From Desulfomicrobium apsheronum (GTDB lineage Bacteria; Desulfobacterota; Desulfovibrionia; Desulfovibrionales; Desulfomicrobiaceae), in assembly GCF_900114115.1 (NCBI RefSeq), contig NZ_FORX01000008.1, forward strand, positions 85,148 through 149,147: DNA of 64,000 bases, in the 5' to 3' direction. The notes below the pieces were generated by a model, which saw only the letters and a program-made list of their open reading frames with translations, had not been told where the DNA came from and searched no databases. Made by a program: the position numbers and the translations under genes. Shown here piece after piece: positions 34,652 to 44,468 of this stretch. Each line of letters begins with the position of its first letter. Within the stretch, counting starts at the first letter, position 1.

Positions 34652-35671
34652 ATGAGCCATCTGATAAAAAGCATATCCAGTTGCGTCCTTTTGGCGACGC
34701 TTTGCGCCTGCGTCGGGGGACTAACCCCCTCATACGCCCCGCAACATACCGAACTCGAAATCGTCAAGGAAATCAGGGAAAAACAGAAAGGCGACTCCTC
34801 TCTAGACCCGGACATTCAGGTAAATCTGGAATCCTCATCCCACATTTCCGTACAAGATTATCTCAAGAGCTTCGGGCAGACGTCTGCCGGCAACCGGGAA
34901 TACACCGTCGGCGGAAACGATGTGCTGAGCATCATGGTCTACGAGGAGAAGGATCTCTCCCGCGATTCCGTGACCGTGGCCACGGACGGCAGCATCACGT
35001 TCCCCTTGCTTGGCCGGGTCCAAGTAGGAGGAATGACCCCGGCCCAAATTGAGGAGCGCATCGCTTACGCCCTCACGTCACAAGGCTACCTCGTCAGCCC
35101 CCACGTCTCCGTGAGCGTCAAGGAATTCAGGAGCAAGAATGTTGTCGTGCTCGGAGCCGTCAAAAATCCGGGCCGGTATAATCTTCAGTCCCAGGAAACG
35201 CTCCTCGACATCCTGTCAAGGGCCGGAGGAGTCGATTTCTCAAGTGGCGGGAGCAGGACCACAATCATGCGTAACGAGCCTGTAAATAATAGTCAGACGC
35301 AACGTCTGGCCATCACCCTGAACATCAAGCGTCTCTTCAGTGGCGAAGACCAGTTCGGCAATCTGCTGTTGCAAAACGAGGACGTGATCTTCATTCCCAT
35401 GGCCGAAAAGGTCTACATCATGGGCGAGGTCATGAAACCGGGCGAATACGTCATCGAGGACCGCGACGCCACGGTCATTGAATCCATCGGCATGGCTGGA
35501 GGCTTCACTCGCATCGCCGCCCCCAACCGCACGACCATCATCCGCATGGAAAACGGCCGGGAGCGCATCCTCACCGTCCCGGTGGACGACATCACGCAAA
35601 AAGGGCTGAGAAGTAGTGACATCACCCTGCGCGACAAGGACATCGTCATCGTCCCCGAAAGCTATTTCTAA
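34652..35671 (+). CDS. Polysaccharide export lipoprotein, Wza-like
   Basis: The 339-residue protein has a lipoprotein signal with cysteines at 18 and 20, a polysaccharide-export domain (YTVGGNDVLSIMVYEEKDLS, DGSITFPLLGRVQVGGMTP) and two SLBB-type domains (NVVVLGAVKNPGRYNLQ, KVYIMGEVMKPGEYVIED). Wza-like proteins form the outer-membrane channel for exopolysaccharide. It lies between the barrel protein and the Wzc-like kinase and is likely co-transcribed. The lipobox is not canonical (LCAC), a small oddity. Confidence 0.93.
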   Translation: MSHLIKSISSCVLLATLCACVGGLTPSYAPQHTELEIVKEIREKQKGDSSLDPDIQVNLESSSHISVQDYLKSFGQTSAGNREYTVGGNDVLSIMVYEEKDLSRDSVTVATDGSITFPLLGRVQVGGMTPAQIEERIAYALTSQGYLVSPHVSVSVKEFRSKNVVVLGAVKNPGRYNLQSQETLLDILSRAGGVDFSSGGSRTTIMRNEPVNNSQTQRLAITLNIKRLFSGEDQFGNLLLQNEDVIFIPMAEKVYIMGEVMKPGEYVIEDRDATVIESIGMAGGFTRIAAPNRTTIIRMENGRERILTVPVDDITQKGLRSSDITLRDKDIVIVPESYF

Positions 35672-35693
35672 CCATCCGCATCAGGATCAAAGC

Positions 35694-37910
35694 ATGACCA
35701 ACAACTTCGACTCCATCGCAGAGGAAGTTCACCTCCGCGACTACATACGTATTCTGGCAAAGCGCAAATGGCTTGTCATCACGGCCTTTGTGCTCATCGT
35801 GGCCAGCACGGCCCTCTTCACCTTCACCATGGACCCCGTCTACGAGGCCACGGCCAAGATCGTCATCGAAAAGGAAAACCCTAACGTCGTCTCCATCGAA
35901 GAGGTCTTCGCCCTCGACGCTGCGGATTCGGACTATTCACAGACCCAGTTCGAGATCCTGCAAAGCAGGACCGTTGCCCGCAAGGTCATCGAACGGCTTG
36001 ACCTGGGCAACACTGAAGAATTCAATCCCGCCCCCAAGGACGATGCCATTTCAACCGTGAAGCAGGCTCTCCGCGAAGCCATAGACTCGGTCAAGATCGC
36101 TGTCAGAAGCATCCTGACCCCAAAGGACAAACTCGAACAGGCTCTGGCCGAGGAGTCCGATTCAAGATTGGTGGATAATTTCCTCTCTCGCCTGACCATA
36201 GATCCGGTGCGTAATTCGCGGGTGGTGAACGTCCGCTTCAAGGCCAAAGACCCTGTCCTCGCGGCGCGTATCGCCGACACTGTCACTCAGGTCTTCATCG
36301 AACTTGGCTTGGAGACCAAGCTGATGGCCGTACAAGACGCTGTCTCCTGGCTGTCCAACCGTATTCAGGAGGAAAGGGCTAAGGTCGAAGAGGCCCAGAT
36401 GCGCTTTCAGAAGTATAAAGAAGAAAACTCCATCATTACCAACTTCAGTTCAGGCACCGAGCAAGTCACTCAACAGAAGCTGGCTGAACTCAACAGCAAG
36501 GCCATAGAAGCCGAGGCCGCCCGCGTCGAGGCCGAAACGCGTTACAACCAGACCAAGGGTATCTCCTCCAACAGCCTCGACTCCGTGGCCGAGATTCTGG
36601 CCAGTCCGGTCATCCAGTCCATCAAGGCTTCTGAGATGTCGGTGCAGAACAGCCTGGCGGAAATGTCCAAAAAGTATGGTGCCAACCATCCCCAAATTAT
36701 TGCAATCAAGGCTGAGTTGAACGAGCTCAGCAAGCGCAAATCCGCTGAAGTACAAAAAATCGTCCAGTCCCTGAAAAACAACTTCGAACTGGCTCTGGCA
36801 AAGGAAAAATCCTTGAAAGAAGCCTTGCGCAGCCAGGAACAGGGAGCCCTTTCACTCTCTAAAAAATCGATTCAGTACGGAGTGCTGCAACGCGAAGCAG
36901 AGAGCGCAAAGGAGGTCTACGATCTGCTGGTCAAGCGTTTCAAAGAGACAACGCTGACCGAGAACATGAAGACCGTCAACGTGCGCGTTGTCGACAAGGC
37001 TGAGACGCCGACTCAACCGATCAAACCCAGGAAAGCCATGAACATGCTTCTGGCTCTGGTCCTCGGGATTACTGCCGGCACTGGTCTGGCTTTCTTTGCT
37101 GAGTATCTCGACAACACACTGAAAACACCCGAGGATGTAGCTCGCTTCCTGCATATGCCCTACCTAGGCATGATCCCCTCCATCATTGATATTGATAACA
37201 ATTCGATGGCGGAGGTGTTCGTGCACAACGACCCAAAATCCGTAGCCAGTGAGTCCGTCCGCGGTCTGCGCAGCAACCTGCTCTTCTCCAAGGCCGACCA
37301 AATGCCTCAGGTCGTTTTGCTGACAAGCGCAACTCCCAAGGAGGGCAAGACTCTCGTAGCCGTCAATCTAGGTGCGGCGATGGCCCAAGCCGGCTGTAAA
37401 ACCCTGCTCATCGGTGCAGACATGCGTCGACCCAGGGCACATAAGATCCTTGAACTTGAAAACGGAGCAGGGCTTTCCAACATCCTTTCCAGCGTCAGTA
37501 GTGTCGATGAGGTCATCAAACCGACGGGCATTCCGAACCTGGATATCATTACTGCAGGGCCCGTTCCACCCAACCCTTCGGAATTGCTTGGCTCCAAACG
37601 CATGCCGGAGCTCATTGCCTCGCTCCGCGAACGCTATGAACACATCATCATCGACACCCCGCCAGCCACTGCCGTAACCGACGCAGCCGTTCTGGCCCAG
37701 CACGCCGATGGCGTGGTGCTCATCTCCAAGGCCTTTGTAACGCCCAAGGAACTTGTCCGCTCCGCCATCGAGGCTCTCCAAAAAATAAACGCCAAAATAT
37801 TCGGAGTAGTCCTCAACAGCGTCAACATGAGCAAAGAGGGGGCATACTATTACCAGTATGCGTATTATTACTACTACGGAGAAAAAGGGAATAAGAAACG
37901 GCGAGGATAA
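35694..37910 (+). CDS. Wzc-like chain-length regulator with BY-kinase
   Basis: The 738-residue protein starts at ATG 35694 (MTNNFDSIAEEVHL), where the Wzz domain begins; an upstream frame from 35616 lies within the previous gene. It has two membrane helices (about 25-45 and 455-475), a GNVR-like coiled region between them, and a cytoplasmic BY-kinase domain with Walker A ATPKEGKT, Walker A' IGADMRRP and Walker B IIIDTPP. The Tyr-rich tail (YYYQYAYYYYYG) is the autophosphorylation cluster. It controls polymer length and export together with the Wza-like and phosphatase partners beside it. Confidence 0.95.
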   Translation: MTNNFDSIAEEVHLRDYIRILAKRKWLVITAFVLIVASTALFTFTMDPVYEATAKIVIEKENPNVVSIEEVFALDAADSDYSQTQFEILQSRTVARKVIERLDLGNTEEFNPAPKDDAISTVKQALREAIDSVKIAVRSILTPKDKLEQALAEESDSRLVDNFLSRLTIDPVRNSRVVNVRFKAKDPVLAARIADTVTQVFIELGLETKLMAVQDAVSWLSNRIQEERAKVEEAQMRFQKYKEENSIITNFSSGTEQVTQQKLAELNSKAIEAEAARVEAETRYNQTKGISSNSLDSVAEILASPVIQSIKASEMSVQNSLAEMSKKYGANHPQIIAIKAELNELSKRKSAEVQKIVQSLKNNFELALAKEKSLKEALRSQEQGALSLSKKSIQYGVLQREAESAKEVYDLLVKRFKETTLTENMKTVNVRVVDKAETPTQPIKPRKAMNMLLALVLGITAGTGLAFFAEYLDNTLKTPEDVARFLHMPYLGMIPSIIDIDNNSMAEVFVHNDPKSVASESVRGLRSNLLFSKADQMPQVVLLTSATPKEGKTLVAVNLGAAMAQAGCKTLLIGADMRRPRAHKILELENGAGLSNILSSVSSVDEVIKPTGIPNLDIITAGPVPPNPSELLGSKRMPELIASLRERYEHIIIDTPPATAVTDAAVLAQHADGVVLISKAFVTPKELVRSAIEALQKINAKIFGVVLNSVNMSKEGAYYYQYAYYYYYGEKGNKKRRG

Positions 37911-37912
37911 TC

Positions 37913-38698
37913 ATGATCGATTTGCATTGCCATATTCTTCCAAAACTCGACGACGGACCGGACATTGTCACCGAGAGTGTGGACATGTGCAAACAGGCCA
38001 TTGCAGACGGGACAACCGACATCGTCGCTACACCGCATTTCTTCGACGGTCACCATGACGTGAATCTGGAAGTACGCGATATATACCTAAAAAAAATCAA
38101 TTTATTTCTTCATCAAAGCGGGCTTCCACTCAGATTACACGCTGGAGCGGAAGTCCGCCTCGTTCCAAAACTTGGCAAACTTCTCCGAAATCCGCATAGA
38201 CTGTGCATCAATCAATCACGCTATATGCTCATTGAATTGCCATCAGTGATTCCACAAACACTCGAACAGGAACTTTACGACCTTCAGTTGATTGGCTGCG
38301 TGCCGATACTCGCTCATCCCGAACGCTACGAATATATCCAGCGCAATCCGGACTTTCTCCTGCATCTCGCCTCTTCGGGAGTTCTTGGCCAAATAACGGC
38401 GCAGAGCCTGCTCGGGGGATTCGGTGAAAAATGCCGACGCTGCGCGGAACTGCTTGTACACAACCGGACGGCCCATTTCGTGGCCAGCGATGCGCATTCG
38501 TCTTCTGCACGCCCCCCGCTTCTGGCTGCGGCGCGGGCTCGTATCGAGCACATCGCCGGACACATTGAGGCTCGGGCGATGTTCGAGGAAAGACCAAGAG
38601 CGGTTCTGAGGAACCGGCCCGTCAGTATCCAATCCCCACTTCCAAGCACGCCACGAACCATATCAGATCTGGTCGAACGTCTGGCAACCTTGTTATGA
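37913..38698 (+). CDS. PHP-type tyrosine phosphatase, CpsB/YwqE-like
   Basis: The 261-residue protein has PHP metal motifs DLHCHILPKLDDGP, VATPHFFDG, LHAGAEV, LAHPERYEY and ASDAHSS, as in CpsB/YwqE phosphatases that dephosphorylate BY-kinases. It starts two bases after the kinase stop, so the pair is balanced in expression. It would reset the kinase's tyrosine cluster. Its stop overlaps the next gene by four bases (ATGA), so all three are coupled. Confidence 0.93.
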   Translation: MIDLHCHILPKLDDGPDIVTESVDMCKQAIADGTTDIVATPHFFDGHHDVNLEVRDIYLKKINLFLHQSGLPLRLHAGAEVRLVPKLGKLLRNPHRLCINQSRYMLIELPSVIPQTLEQELYDLQLIGCVPILAHPERYEYIQRNPDFLLHLASSGVLGQITAQSLLGGFGEKCRRCAELLVHNRTAHFVASDAHSSSARPPLLAAARARIEHIAGHIEARAMFEERPRAVLRNRPVSIQSPLPSTPRTISDLVERLATLL

Positions 38699-40818
38699 GA
38701 AGATCGGTTGGTCCGCTCCCCCCCCCCCCTCTGACTTCACTGACCCTTTGGAGCCTGCTGGCACTCTTGTGCCTGACGCAATGGGCCTTCGGCGGCATAC
38801 ATCCATGGGCTTATGCCAGAACCGCCGCGATATTTGGATTTATGGTCTGCACACTCTCGCCTTTCGTGCTCATGAAGACCTACCGCCCTGGCCCGCAGCC
38901 CATGCGGCTGCATCTACCGCCCTTATGCATGCATGCTGCACTTTTTGCGGTCCTGGCAGTGCTGCAGACCGTAATGTTGCCTACAGGTGTGGTAGAGATT
39001 TTCAGCCCCTTGCGACCAGCCTTCTTCGTCCCCCCACTCTCAGCCCCCGACGCCATGCCTTTGTCCCTGGCCCCCCACTCCGGCCGGGTCGATATGCTCA
39101 AATGGGCACCCATGGCTATGGCGTATCTGCTTGGGGTCTACGCAATCCGGACAGGTCGTCAGGCCGGTGCGGTCTTCTGGACCGTACTCGGACTTGGCCT
39201 CTTTCAGGCCGCCTACGGAATACTGCAGAGCTTCGGAGGTACGGAACAGGTCTGGAACTGGGCCAAGACCGGACAGCACGGCTTCGTGACCGGGACATAC
39301 ATCAGCCGTAATGAACTGGCTTTCTTTCTCGAACTGGCCACCCTTATGGCACTGGGCGCCGCCATGGGCGAGCAGGCCAGGTCGCCAAGGCCGAGCGGCT
39401 GGCGAGGTCTTTTGAGCGAAGCGTTCTGGAGACCGATCCTGCCCGGATTCATGGGAGTCATCCTGGCAGTGACCTTGCTGCTGACGGGTTCACGGGGCGG
39501 TATTCTCAGTTGCGGGATCGGACTCTTGTGCATGGCCCTGCTCTTTGCGTCGAAACGCACCATGCGACCCGCCTGCTGGAAAATCCTGGGGGCGGCCCTT
39601 GTCATCGCCGTATACGGTCTGGGTGTCGGCCTGGAAAAAACTGCCGAACGCTTCGGCCATGACGGGGACCTGACACACCGCCTGGACATTGCTGCATCCG
39701 TTGTGCCCATGATCGCAGACTTTCCATTGACGGGCGTGGGGATGGGTGCATTCAACACCGCTTACGGCCCCTACGCACTGCCTCAATACGGTGGCGACCT
39801 GGACGTCGTACATGCTCACAACGACTGGATCGAAGTCGCCGCCGAGGCGGGGTTGCCCGGTCTCGCCCTGTGCGTCAGCGGCTTCGTGCTTTTCATGACC
39901 CGATGCGTCGTGGCCTGGAAAAAGCGCAACGATCCACTCGTATTGGGGACCTGCGCCGGGCTTATGAGCGGCCTGGCCGCCCTCGCCTTGCACAGCTTCT
40001 TCGACTTCGGCATGCGCGTCCCTGCCAACGCACTGGCCGTGGGCATTCTTTGCGCACTGCTCTGGAACCTCCTGCACATGCGCTCGTACAACCGGGGGAG
40101 GCGTGTTTTTCTACCTGACAGAGAGATCACGAATCAGCTGCGCCATGTGTTGGCCATCGGCGCTGTTGCGGCCCTGACCACGGCGGCCCTGTTCGTCGGA
40201 ATGGCTCGGACGCATCTTGCGGCAGAGAACCTTTGCCCTACGGAACGCACGATTTTTCCCGAACCCCTGCCTCCACTTGATGACATCCGACACGCCTTGC
40301 GACTTCAGCCCGACAACCCGGCCCTGGTAGCGGCCGTAGCCGCCAAATCCATGGAGCTTTTCCTTCAGGCAAAGGTCCTGCCAGCTCCCAGCATCCTTCT
40401 TGCCGAAGAATATTTCAGGGCGGCACTGCATAAGGATCCTGCTAACGGCCTCACGTGGCGCCAGTACGCCCAAACCTTAAGCCTCGGCCTAGAGTATTCT
40501 CTTGGAGGCGGTGCCTGGGAACTTAAAGCCGTCCAGGCCTACGAACGCGCCCTGAGCCTGCGGCCCCATGATCCCAGAACGGCTTTGGCGGCGGCGCAGC
40601 ATCATCTCTGGGGTTACGCAATGGATCTAGGCGGTTCCAGAGAGCGAGGCATGCAGCTTTTGTCGAAGACGCTCCAGCTCAACTCGTGGAGGTGGAAACA
40701 AGTCCTTGATCTAGCCCTGGAGCATGTCAACGACCGGGACGCTCTCTTAGCCATCCTGCCTTATGAAGACCGGGTACGTGCCATGGAGTATCTGGACAAA
40801 AAACTCCAGAGAGGTTGA
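38695..40818 (+). CDS. O-antigen ligase/polymerase-like membrane protein (possibly phase variable)
   Basis: The 707-residue protein has about ten membrane helices (to about 490), the Wzy_C-type periplasmic motif VVHAHNDWIEVAAEAGLPGL, and a C-terminal soluble region (about 510-700) of TPR-like helices. Such proteins polymerise or ligate polysaccharide repeat units. A run of 12 C at 38718-38729 encodes Pro9-Pro12 just after the start, so slippage by one or two bases would stop translation. It overlaps the phosphatase by four bases. Confidence 0.88.
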   Translation: MRRSVGPLPPPPLTSLTLWSLLALLCLTQWAFGGIHPWAYARTAAIFGFMVCTLSPFVLMKTYRPGPQPMRLHLPPLCMHAALFAVLAVLQTVMLPTGVVEIFSPLRPAFFVPPLSAPDAMPLSLAPHSGRVDMLKWAPMAMAYLLGVYAIRTGRQAGAVFWTVLGLGLFQAAYGILQSFGGTEQVWNWAKTGQHGFVTGTYISRNELAFFLELATLMALGAAMGEQARSPRPSGWRGLLSEAFWRPILPGFMGVILAVTLLLTGSRGGILSCGIGLLCMALLFASKRTMRPACWKILGAALVIAVYGLGVGLEKTAERFGHDGDLTHRLDIAASVVPMIADFPLTGVGMGAFNTAYGPYALPQYGGDLDVVHAHNDWIEVAAEAGLPGLALCVSGFVLFMTRCVVAWKKRNDPLVLGTCAGLMSGLAALALHSFFDFGMRVPANALAVGILCALLWNLLHMRSYNRGRRVFLPDREITNQLRHVLAIGAVAALTTAALFVGMARTHLAAENLCPTERTIFPEPLPPLDDIRHALRLQPDNPALVAAVAAKSMELFLQAKVLPAPSILLAEEYFRAALHKDPANGLTWRQYAQTLSLGLEYSLGGGAWELKAVQAYERALSLRPHDPRTALAAAQHHLWGYAMDLGGSRERGMQLLSKTLQLNSWRWKQVLDLALEHVNDRDALLAILPYEDRVRAMEYLDKKLQRG
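38718..38729 (+). repeat. C12 homopolymer tract in the 5' coding region
   Basis: Twelve consecutive C lie 23 bases after the start codon of the ligase/polymerase-like gene. Tracts of this length are slippage-prone in many bacteria and give on/off switching when inside a coding region. Confidence 0.9.
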
Positions 40819-41016
40819 GCAACATCGCTCTCGGACTCCGAAGAATCTTTTGCGGGAAACGAAACGCCGGTGAGCCGATGCCCTTCCGGCGAGCACGAAC
40901 GAAACTGCTTTCAGAACCTGAACACGCGAACAGCGACCGCCCGTAATGCCAACAATTATGCCTGGCGCGCAAGCCGTCGTGGACAATCTGTCCATCAACA
41001 TCAATGGAGAACATGC

Positions 41017-42834
41017 ATGTGCGGAATCATCGGATACACAGGGAACAATCCAGCCATACCGGCCATCGTCGAAGGCCTGAGGCGCCTTGAGTATCGGGGC
41101 TACGACTCGGCTGGAGTAGCTTTCGAGAAGACGCAAGGGCTACAGGTCATACGCGCAGAGGGTAAGCTCGGCGCACTGGATCAGAAAATCGCGGGCCTGG
41201 ACACGGCCTCCTCGTTCTGTGGCATAGGCCACACCCGCTGGGCCACCCACGGCCTGCCCGTAGAGCGCAACGCCCACCCCCACATGGATGGAGAGGGCCG
41301 CTTCGCACTGGTTCACAACGGCATCATAGAAAACTACGCGGAACTTAAAGCGGAGCTCATCGCCGAAGGGCACGTCTTTCTGTCCGAAACGGACACCGAG
41401 GTGCTGGTGCACGTCATCGCCAAAGGCGTGAGCCTGAGCGGCGATATTCGCAAGGGTATCTCCTGGGCTCTGTCACAGGTTGACGGGGCTTATGCATTTG
41501 CACTGCTTTCACGTGACCATCCCAAGAAAATCTGGGCCAGCCGCAAGGCCAGCCCCTTGCTCATGGGCGTCGGCTCTGAAGAGAATTTCCTGGCTTCCGA
41601 CATCCCGGCCTTCCTGCCCTACACGCGCGAAGTGGTTTTTCTCGACAACGGAGACCTGGTGGAGATGGACGCCTCTTCCTGGCAAGTCTTCGACTCCATA
41701 ACGCTAAAACCAAAAGCCAAGGAGGTCAGGCACATCTCCTGGGACGTGCAGGCCGCCCAAAAAGACGGATACAAGCATTTCATGCTCAAGGAAATCTTCG
41801 AGCAGCCAAAAGTCATTCGCGACTGTCTGGCAGGCCGCATCCAGAAGGGGCGGGTGGTGCTTACCGAACTCGACGCGCTGGACATCCCGGGGCGCTTGAC
41901 CATCGTGGCCTGCGGCACGTCGTACCACGCCGGTCTATGGGCAAAGTACCTGCTCGAATCCTGGGCGCGGATCCCCGTGCAAGTCGAGATCGCTTCGGAG
42001 TTCCGCTACCGCGACAGCGTGTTCCTCCCCGACGACCTGATCCTGACCATCAGCCAGTCGGGCGAAACAGCCGATACCCTGGCCGCGGTCCGCATCGCCC
42101 ATGAGGCCGGCGTGCCAATCCTCGGTTTGTGCAATGTGGTCGGTTCATCAATCGCCCGCGAATCGGACCAAGTCGTTTACACCCAGGCCGGGCCCGAAAT
42201 CAGTGTGGCCTCCACCAAGGCCATGTGCAGCCAGATGGTCCTGCTACTGCTCATGACCCTGTCCTGGGGCGCTCGCAAAGGGACCCTGCCCGAAGAAGTT
42301 AAGGAACGCTGCCTGGAGGAATTGGCCGAGATGCCGACGACTCTGGAGCGTGACCTGCCTGTCATTCGCGGCAAGGCCCGCAGCTTGTGCCAGGAGTATT
42401 CGGACGCTAAGAGCTTCTTCTTTCTTGGGCGTGGTCAGAATTTTCCCTTGGCCCTGGAAGGGGCCCTCAAGCTTAAAGAAATATCTTACATCCATGCCGA
42501 AGGGTATGCCAGTGGCGAGATGAAGCACGGTCCAATCGCCCTCATCGACCCACAATTCCCAACTTTTGCCATGGCGCTTGGCGATGAACTGCTGCAAAAG
42601 GTGGCTTCGAACCTGCAAGAAGTGCAGGCCAGAGGCGGACGTATCATTGCCTTGGTCAATCCCGGCGCCGCGCCCGCCGTAGATGAGTCCTGGGTTCTTC
42701 CCGATGTATGGGGACCGCTGAAGAGTTTTCTGGTGCTTCCTGCGGTACAGCTTTTCGCCTATGAAATGGCCGTCTACCTGGGCAAAGACGTAGATCAACC
42801 AAGGAATCTGGCCAAAAGTGTGACCGTGGAATAG
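41017..42834 (+). CDS. glmS: Glutamine-fructose-6-phosphate aminotransferase
   Basis: The 605-residue protein starts at ATG 41017, where the mature MCGIIGYTG with catalytic Cys at position 2 begins; the upstream frame is not conserved. It has the glutaminase domain (residues 2-235, NAHPHMDG, NGIIEN) and two SIS isomerase domains (VACGTSYHAG, SQSGETADTLAAVR, LGRGQNFPLALEGALKLKE), ending in the usual LAKSVTVE. It makes glucosamine-6-phosphate, the first step to UDP-GlcNAc, and feeds polysaccharide and peptidoglycan synthesis. It follows the ligase-like gene by about 200 bases. Confidence 0.96.
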   Translation: MCGIIGYTGNNPAIPAIVEGLRRLEYRGYDSAGVAFEKTQGLQVIRAEGKLGALDQKIAGLDTASSFCGIGHTRWATHGLPVERNAHPHMDGEGRFALVHNGIIENYAELKAELIAEGHVFLSETDTEVLVHVIAKGVSLSGDIRKGISWALSQVDGAYAFALLSRDHPKKIWASRKASPLLMGVGSEENFLASDIPAFLPYTREVVFLDNGDLVEMDASSWQVFDSITLKPKAKEVRHISWDVQAAQKDGYKHFMLKEIFEQPKVIRDCLAGRIQKGRVVLTELDALDIPGRLTIVACGTSYHAGLWAKYLLESWARIPVQVEIASEFRYRDSVFLPDDLILTISQSGETADTLAAVRIAHEAGVPILGLCNVVGSSIARESDQVVYTQAGPEISVASTKAMCSQMVLLLLMTLSWGARKGTLPEEVKERCLEELAEMPTTLERDLPVIRGKARSLCQEYSDAKSFFFLGRGQNFPLALEGALKLKEISYIHAEGYASGEMKHGPIALIDPQFPTFAMALGDELLQKVASNLQEVQARGGRIIALVNPGAAPAVDESWVLPDVWGPLKSFLVLPAVQLFAYEMAVYLGKDVDQPRNLAKSVTVE

Positions 42835-42996
42835 TCCCGTAAGGGTGCCAGGCGCACAACTCCGACAGGCATCTTTTTAACTCAGCCTTCTCATCGGCAA
42901 ACTTGCTATCCGCAGCAAGTAAGGCTAGGGAATATCTGGTAAATTCATTGATTCAATTTTATTTTATAATCATTTTTTAAATATATTAAATAAGCT

Positions 42997-44346
42997 ATGC
43001 AAAATAATTTAAATGATTTCTTACTATCAGAAGAAGATAGTCTCTTTTTCAATGCTTTTGAATACGCACCTATAGGCATGGCTCTTGTTGCACCAAATGG
43101 AAAATGGATCAAAGTTAACAGATCGTTATGCGAAATGCTTGGTTATTTGGAAAAAGAACTTTTAAATAAAACCTTTCAAGATATCACCCATCCAGACGAC
43201 CTTGATGAAGACTTAGTCTATGTCAACAGAATGCTTGCTGGAGTCATTGACAGCTACCAAATGGAAAAACGTTACTTTCACAAAGAAGGAAATGTTATTA
43301 GCATCCTTCTCAGCGTTTCTTTAGTGGCCAACAAGGATGGATCTCCACGTTTTTTCATTTCACAGATACAAGATATTACACGCAGAAAACAAATTGAATC
43401 AGAATTATTGCAAATATCACGCGAAGACGCACTCACAGGTGTCGCAAACAGACGTTATTTTTTTGAACATGTATCCAGAGAAATGATCAGAGGCAAGCGT
43501 TTCAACGAACCACAGACTCTGGCTCTTCTTGATGTAGATCATTTCAAAAGTATCAACGATACCCATGGACACGAAACAGGGGATATTGTTCTCAAAGAAA
43601 TGGCAAGAGAGTGCAAAAAAATATTACGGGAAGTTGACATATTCGGAAGAATCGGAGGGGAAGAATTCGGAATACTGTTTCTAAATGCAGATGAAAAAAT
43701 ATCAAGAAATCTTGCCGAAAGGCTGCGCCGTCATATAGAAAAAATTAAAATTACAAACAAAAACAATAAAATATGTTTTACCGTGAGCATTGGAATGGTA
43801 TCTTTCCGTTGTGGGACAAAGTCAATCGATGAAAGGCTAAATATCGCAGACCAAGCACTTTATAAAGCAAAAGAGTCTGGAAGAAATTGTATCGAAATTA
43901 TTTCAGAGAACTCAAATTGCTTAAGCGAAGATTCATATTCACTACAATCTCAACTTGTTCGTTTGATTTGGAAAGATGAATATGAATCTGGAAATCTACT
44001 CATAGACAGTCAGCACAGACATCTTTTTACATGTGCGAATGAATTACTTAATGCAATAATCACAGGTCAAAGCGACAAAAATGTTATTCATTCCGCAAAA
44101 AAACTTTTAAATCACACAGTTCAACATTTTATTGATGAGGAAAGAATATTGTGTGAGACTAAATTTCCAGACTTTCAAAATCATTGCAATATTCATAGAG
44201 AACTTGAAAAAAAGATGAGCAAAACCATTGCGCATTTCAAAAAAGAAAAAGTTCATGTTGGCGAGTTATTTTCATTTCTCGTCACAGATATTATTCTGGA
44301 GCACATGGTGTTGGAAGATCAGAAATTCTTCTCCTATCTTGATTAA
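42997..44346 (+). CDS. PAS-GGDEF diguanylate cyclase with hemerythrin domain
   Basis: Order: PAS (about 15-135; FEYAPIGMALVAPNGKWIKV, ISQIQDITRRKQIE), GGDEF (about 145-305; active site GGEEF, with inhibition site REVD five residues before it) and a C-terminal bacteriohemerythrin (about 320-449; WKDEYESGNLLIDSQHRHLF, HFIDEERI, HCNIHRELE, LEHMVLEDQKFFSYL). It should make c-di-GMP in response to oxygen or a redox signal bound at the di-iron site. The gene is clearly AT-rich (A/T-ending codons) compared with its GC-rich neighbours, suggesting recent transfer. It is convergent with the next operon. Confidence 0.9.
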   Translation: MQNNLNDFLLSEEDSLFFNAFEYAPIGMALVAPNGKWIKVNRSLCEMLGYLEKELLNKTFQDITHPDDLDEDLVYVNRMLAGVIDSYQMEKRYFHKEGNVISILLSVSLVANKDGSPRFFISQIQDITRRKQIESELLQISREDALTGVANRRYFFEHVSREMIRGKRFNEPQTLALLDVDHFKSINDTHGHETGDIVLKEMARECKKILREVDIFGRIGGEEFGILFLNADEKISRNLAERLRRHIEKIKITNKNNKICFTVSIGMVSFRCGTKSIDERLNIADQALYKAKESGRNCIEIISENSNCLSEDSYSLQSQLVRLIWKDEYESGNLLIDSQHRHLFTCANELLNAIITGQSDKNVIHSAKKLLNHTVQHFIDEERILCETKFPDFQNHCNIHRELEKKMSKTIAHFKKEKVHVGELFSFLVTDIILEHMVLEDQKFFSYLD

Positions 44347-44468
44347 GCAGCCTGGAATTTCAAAAAATGACGTTCTACTCCCCTTAACAGAATTTTGAAG
44401 TCCGCAAAGGACTTACATGCGTCACATCCTGACAAACACGTTTTTTGATACGCAGCGACTCTGGCCAC

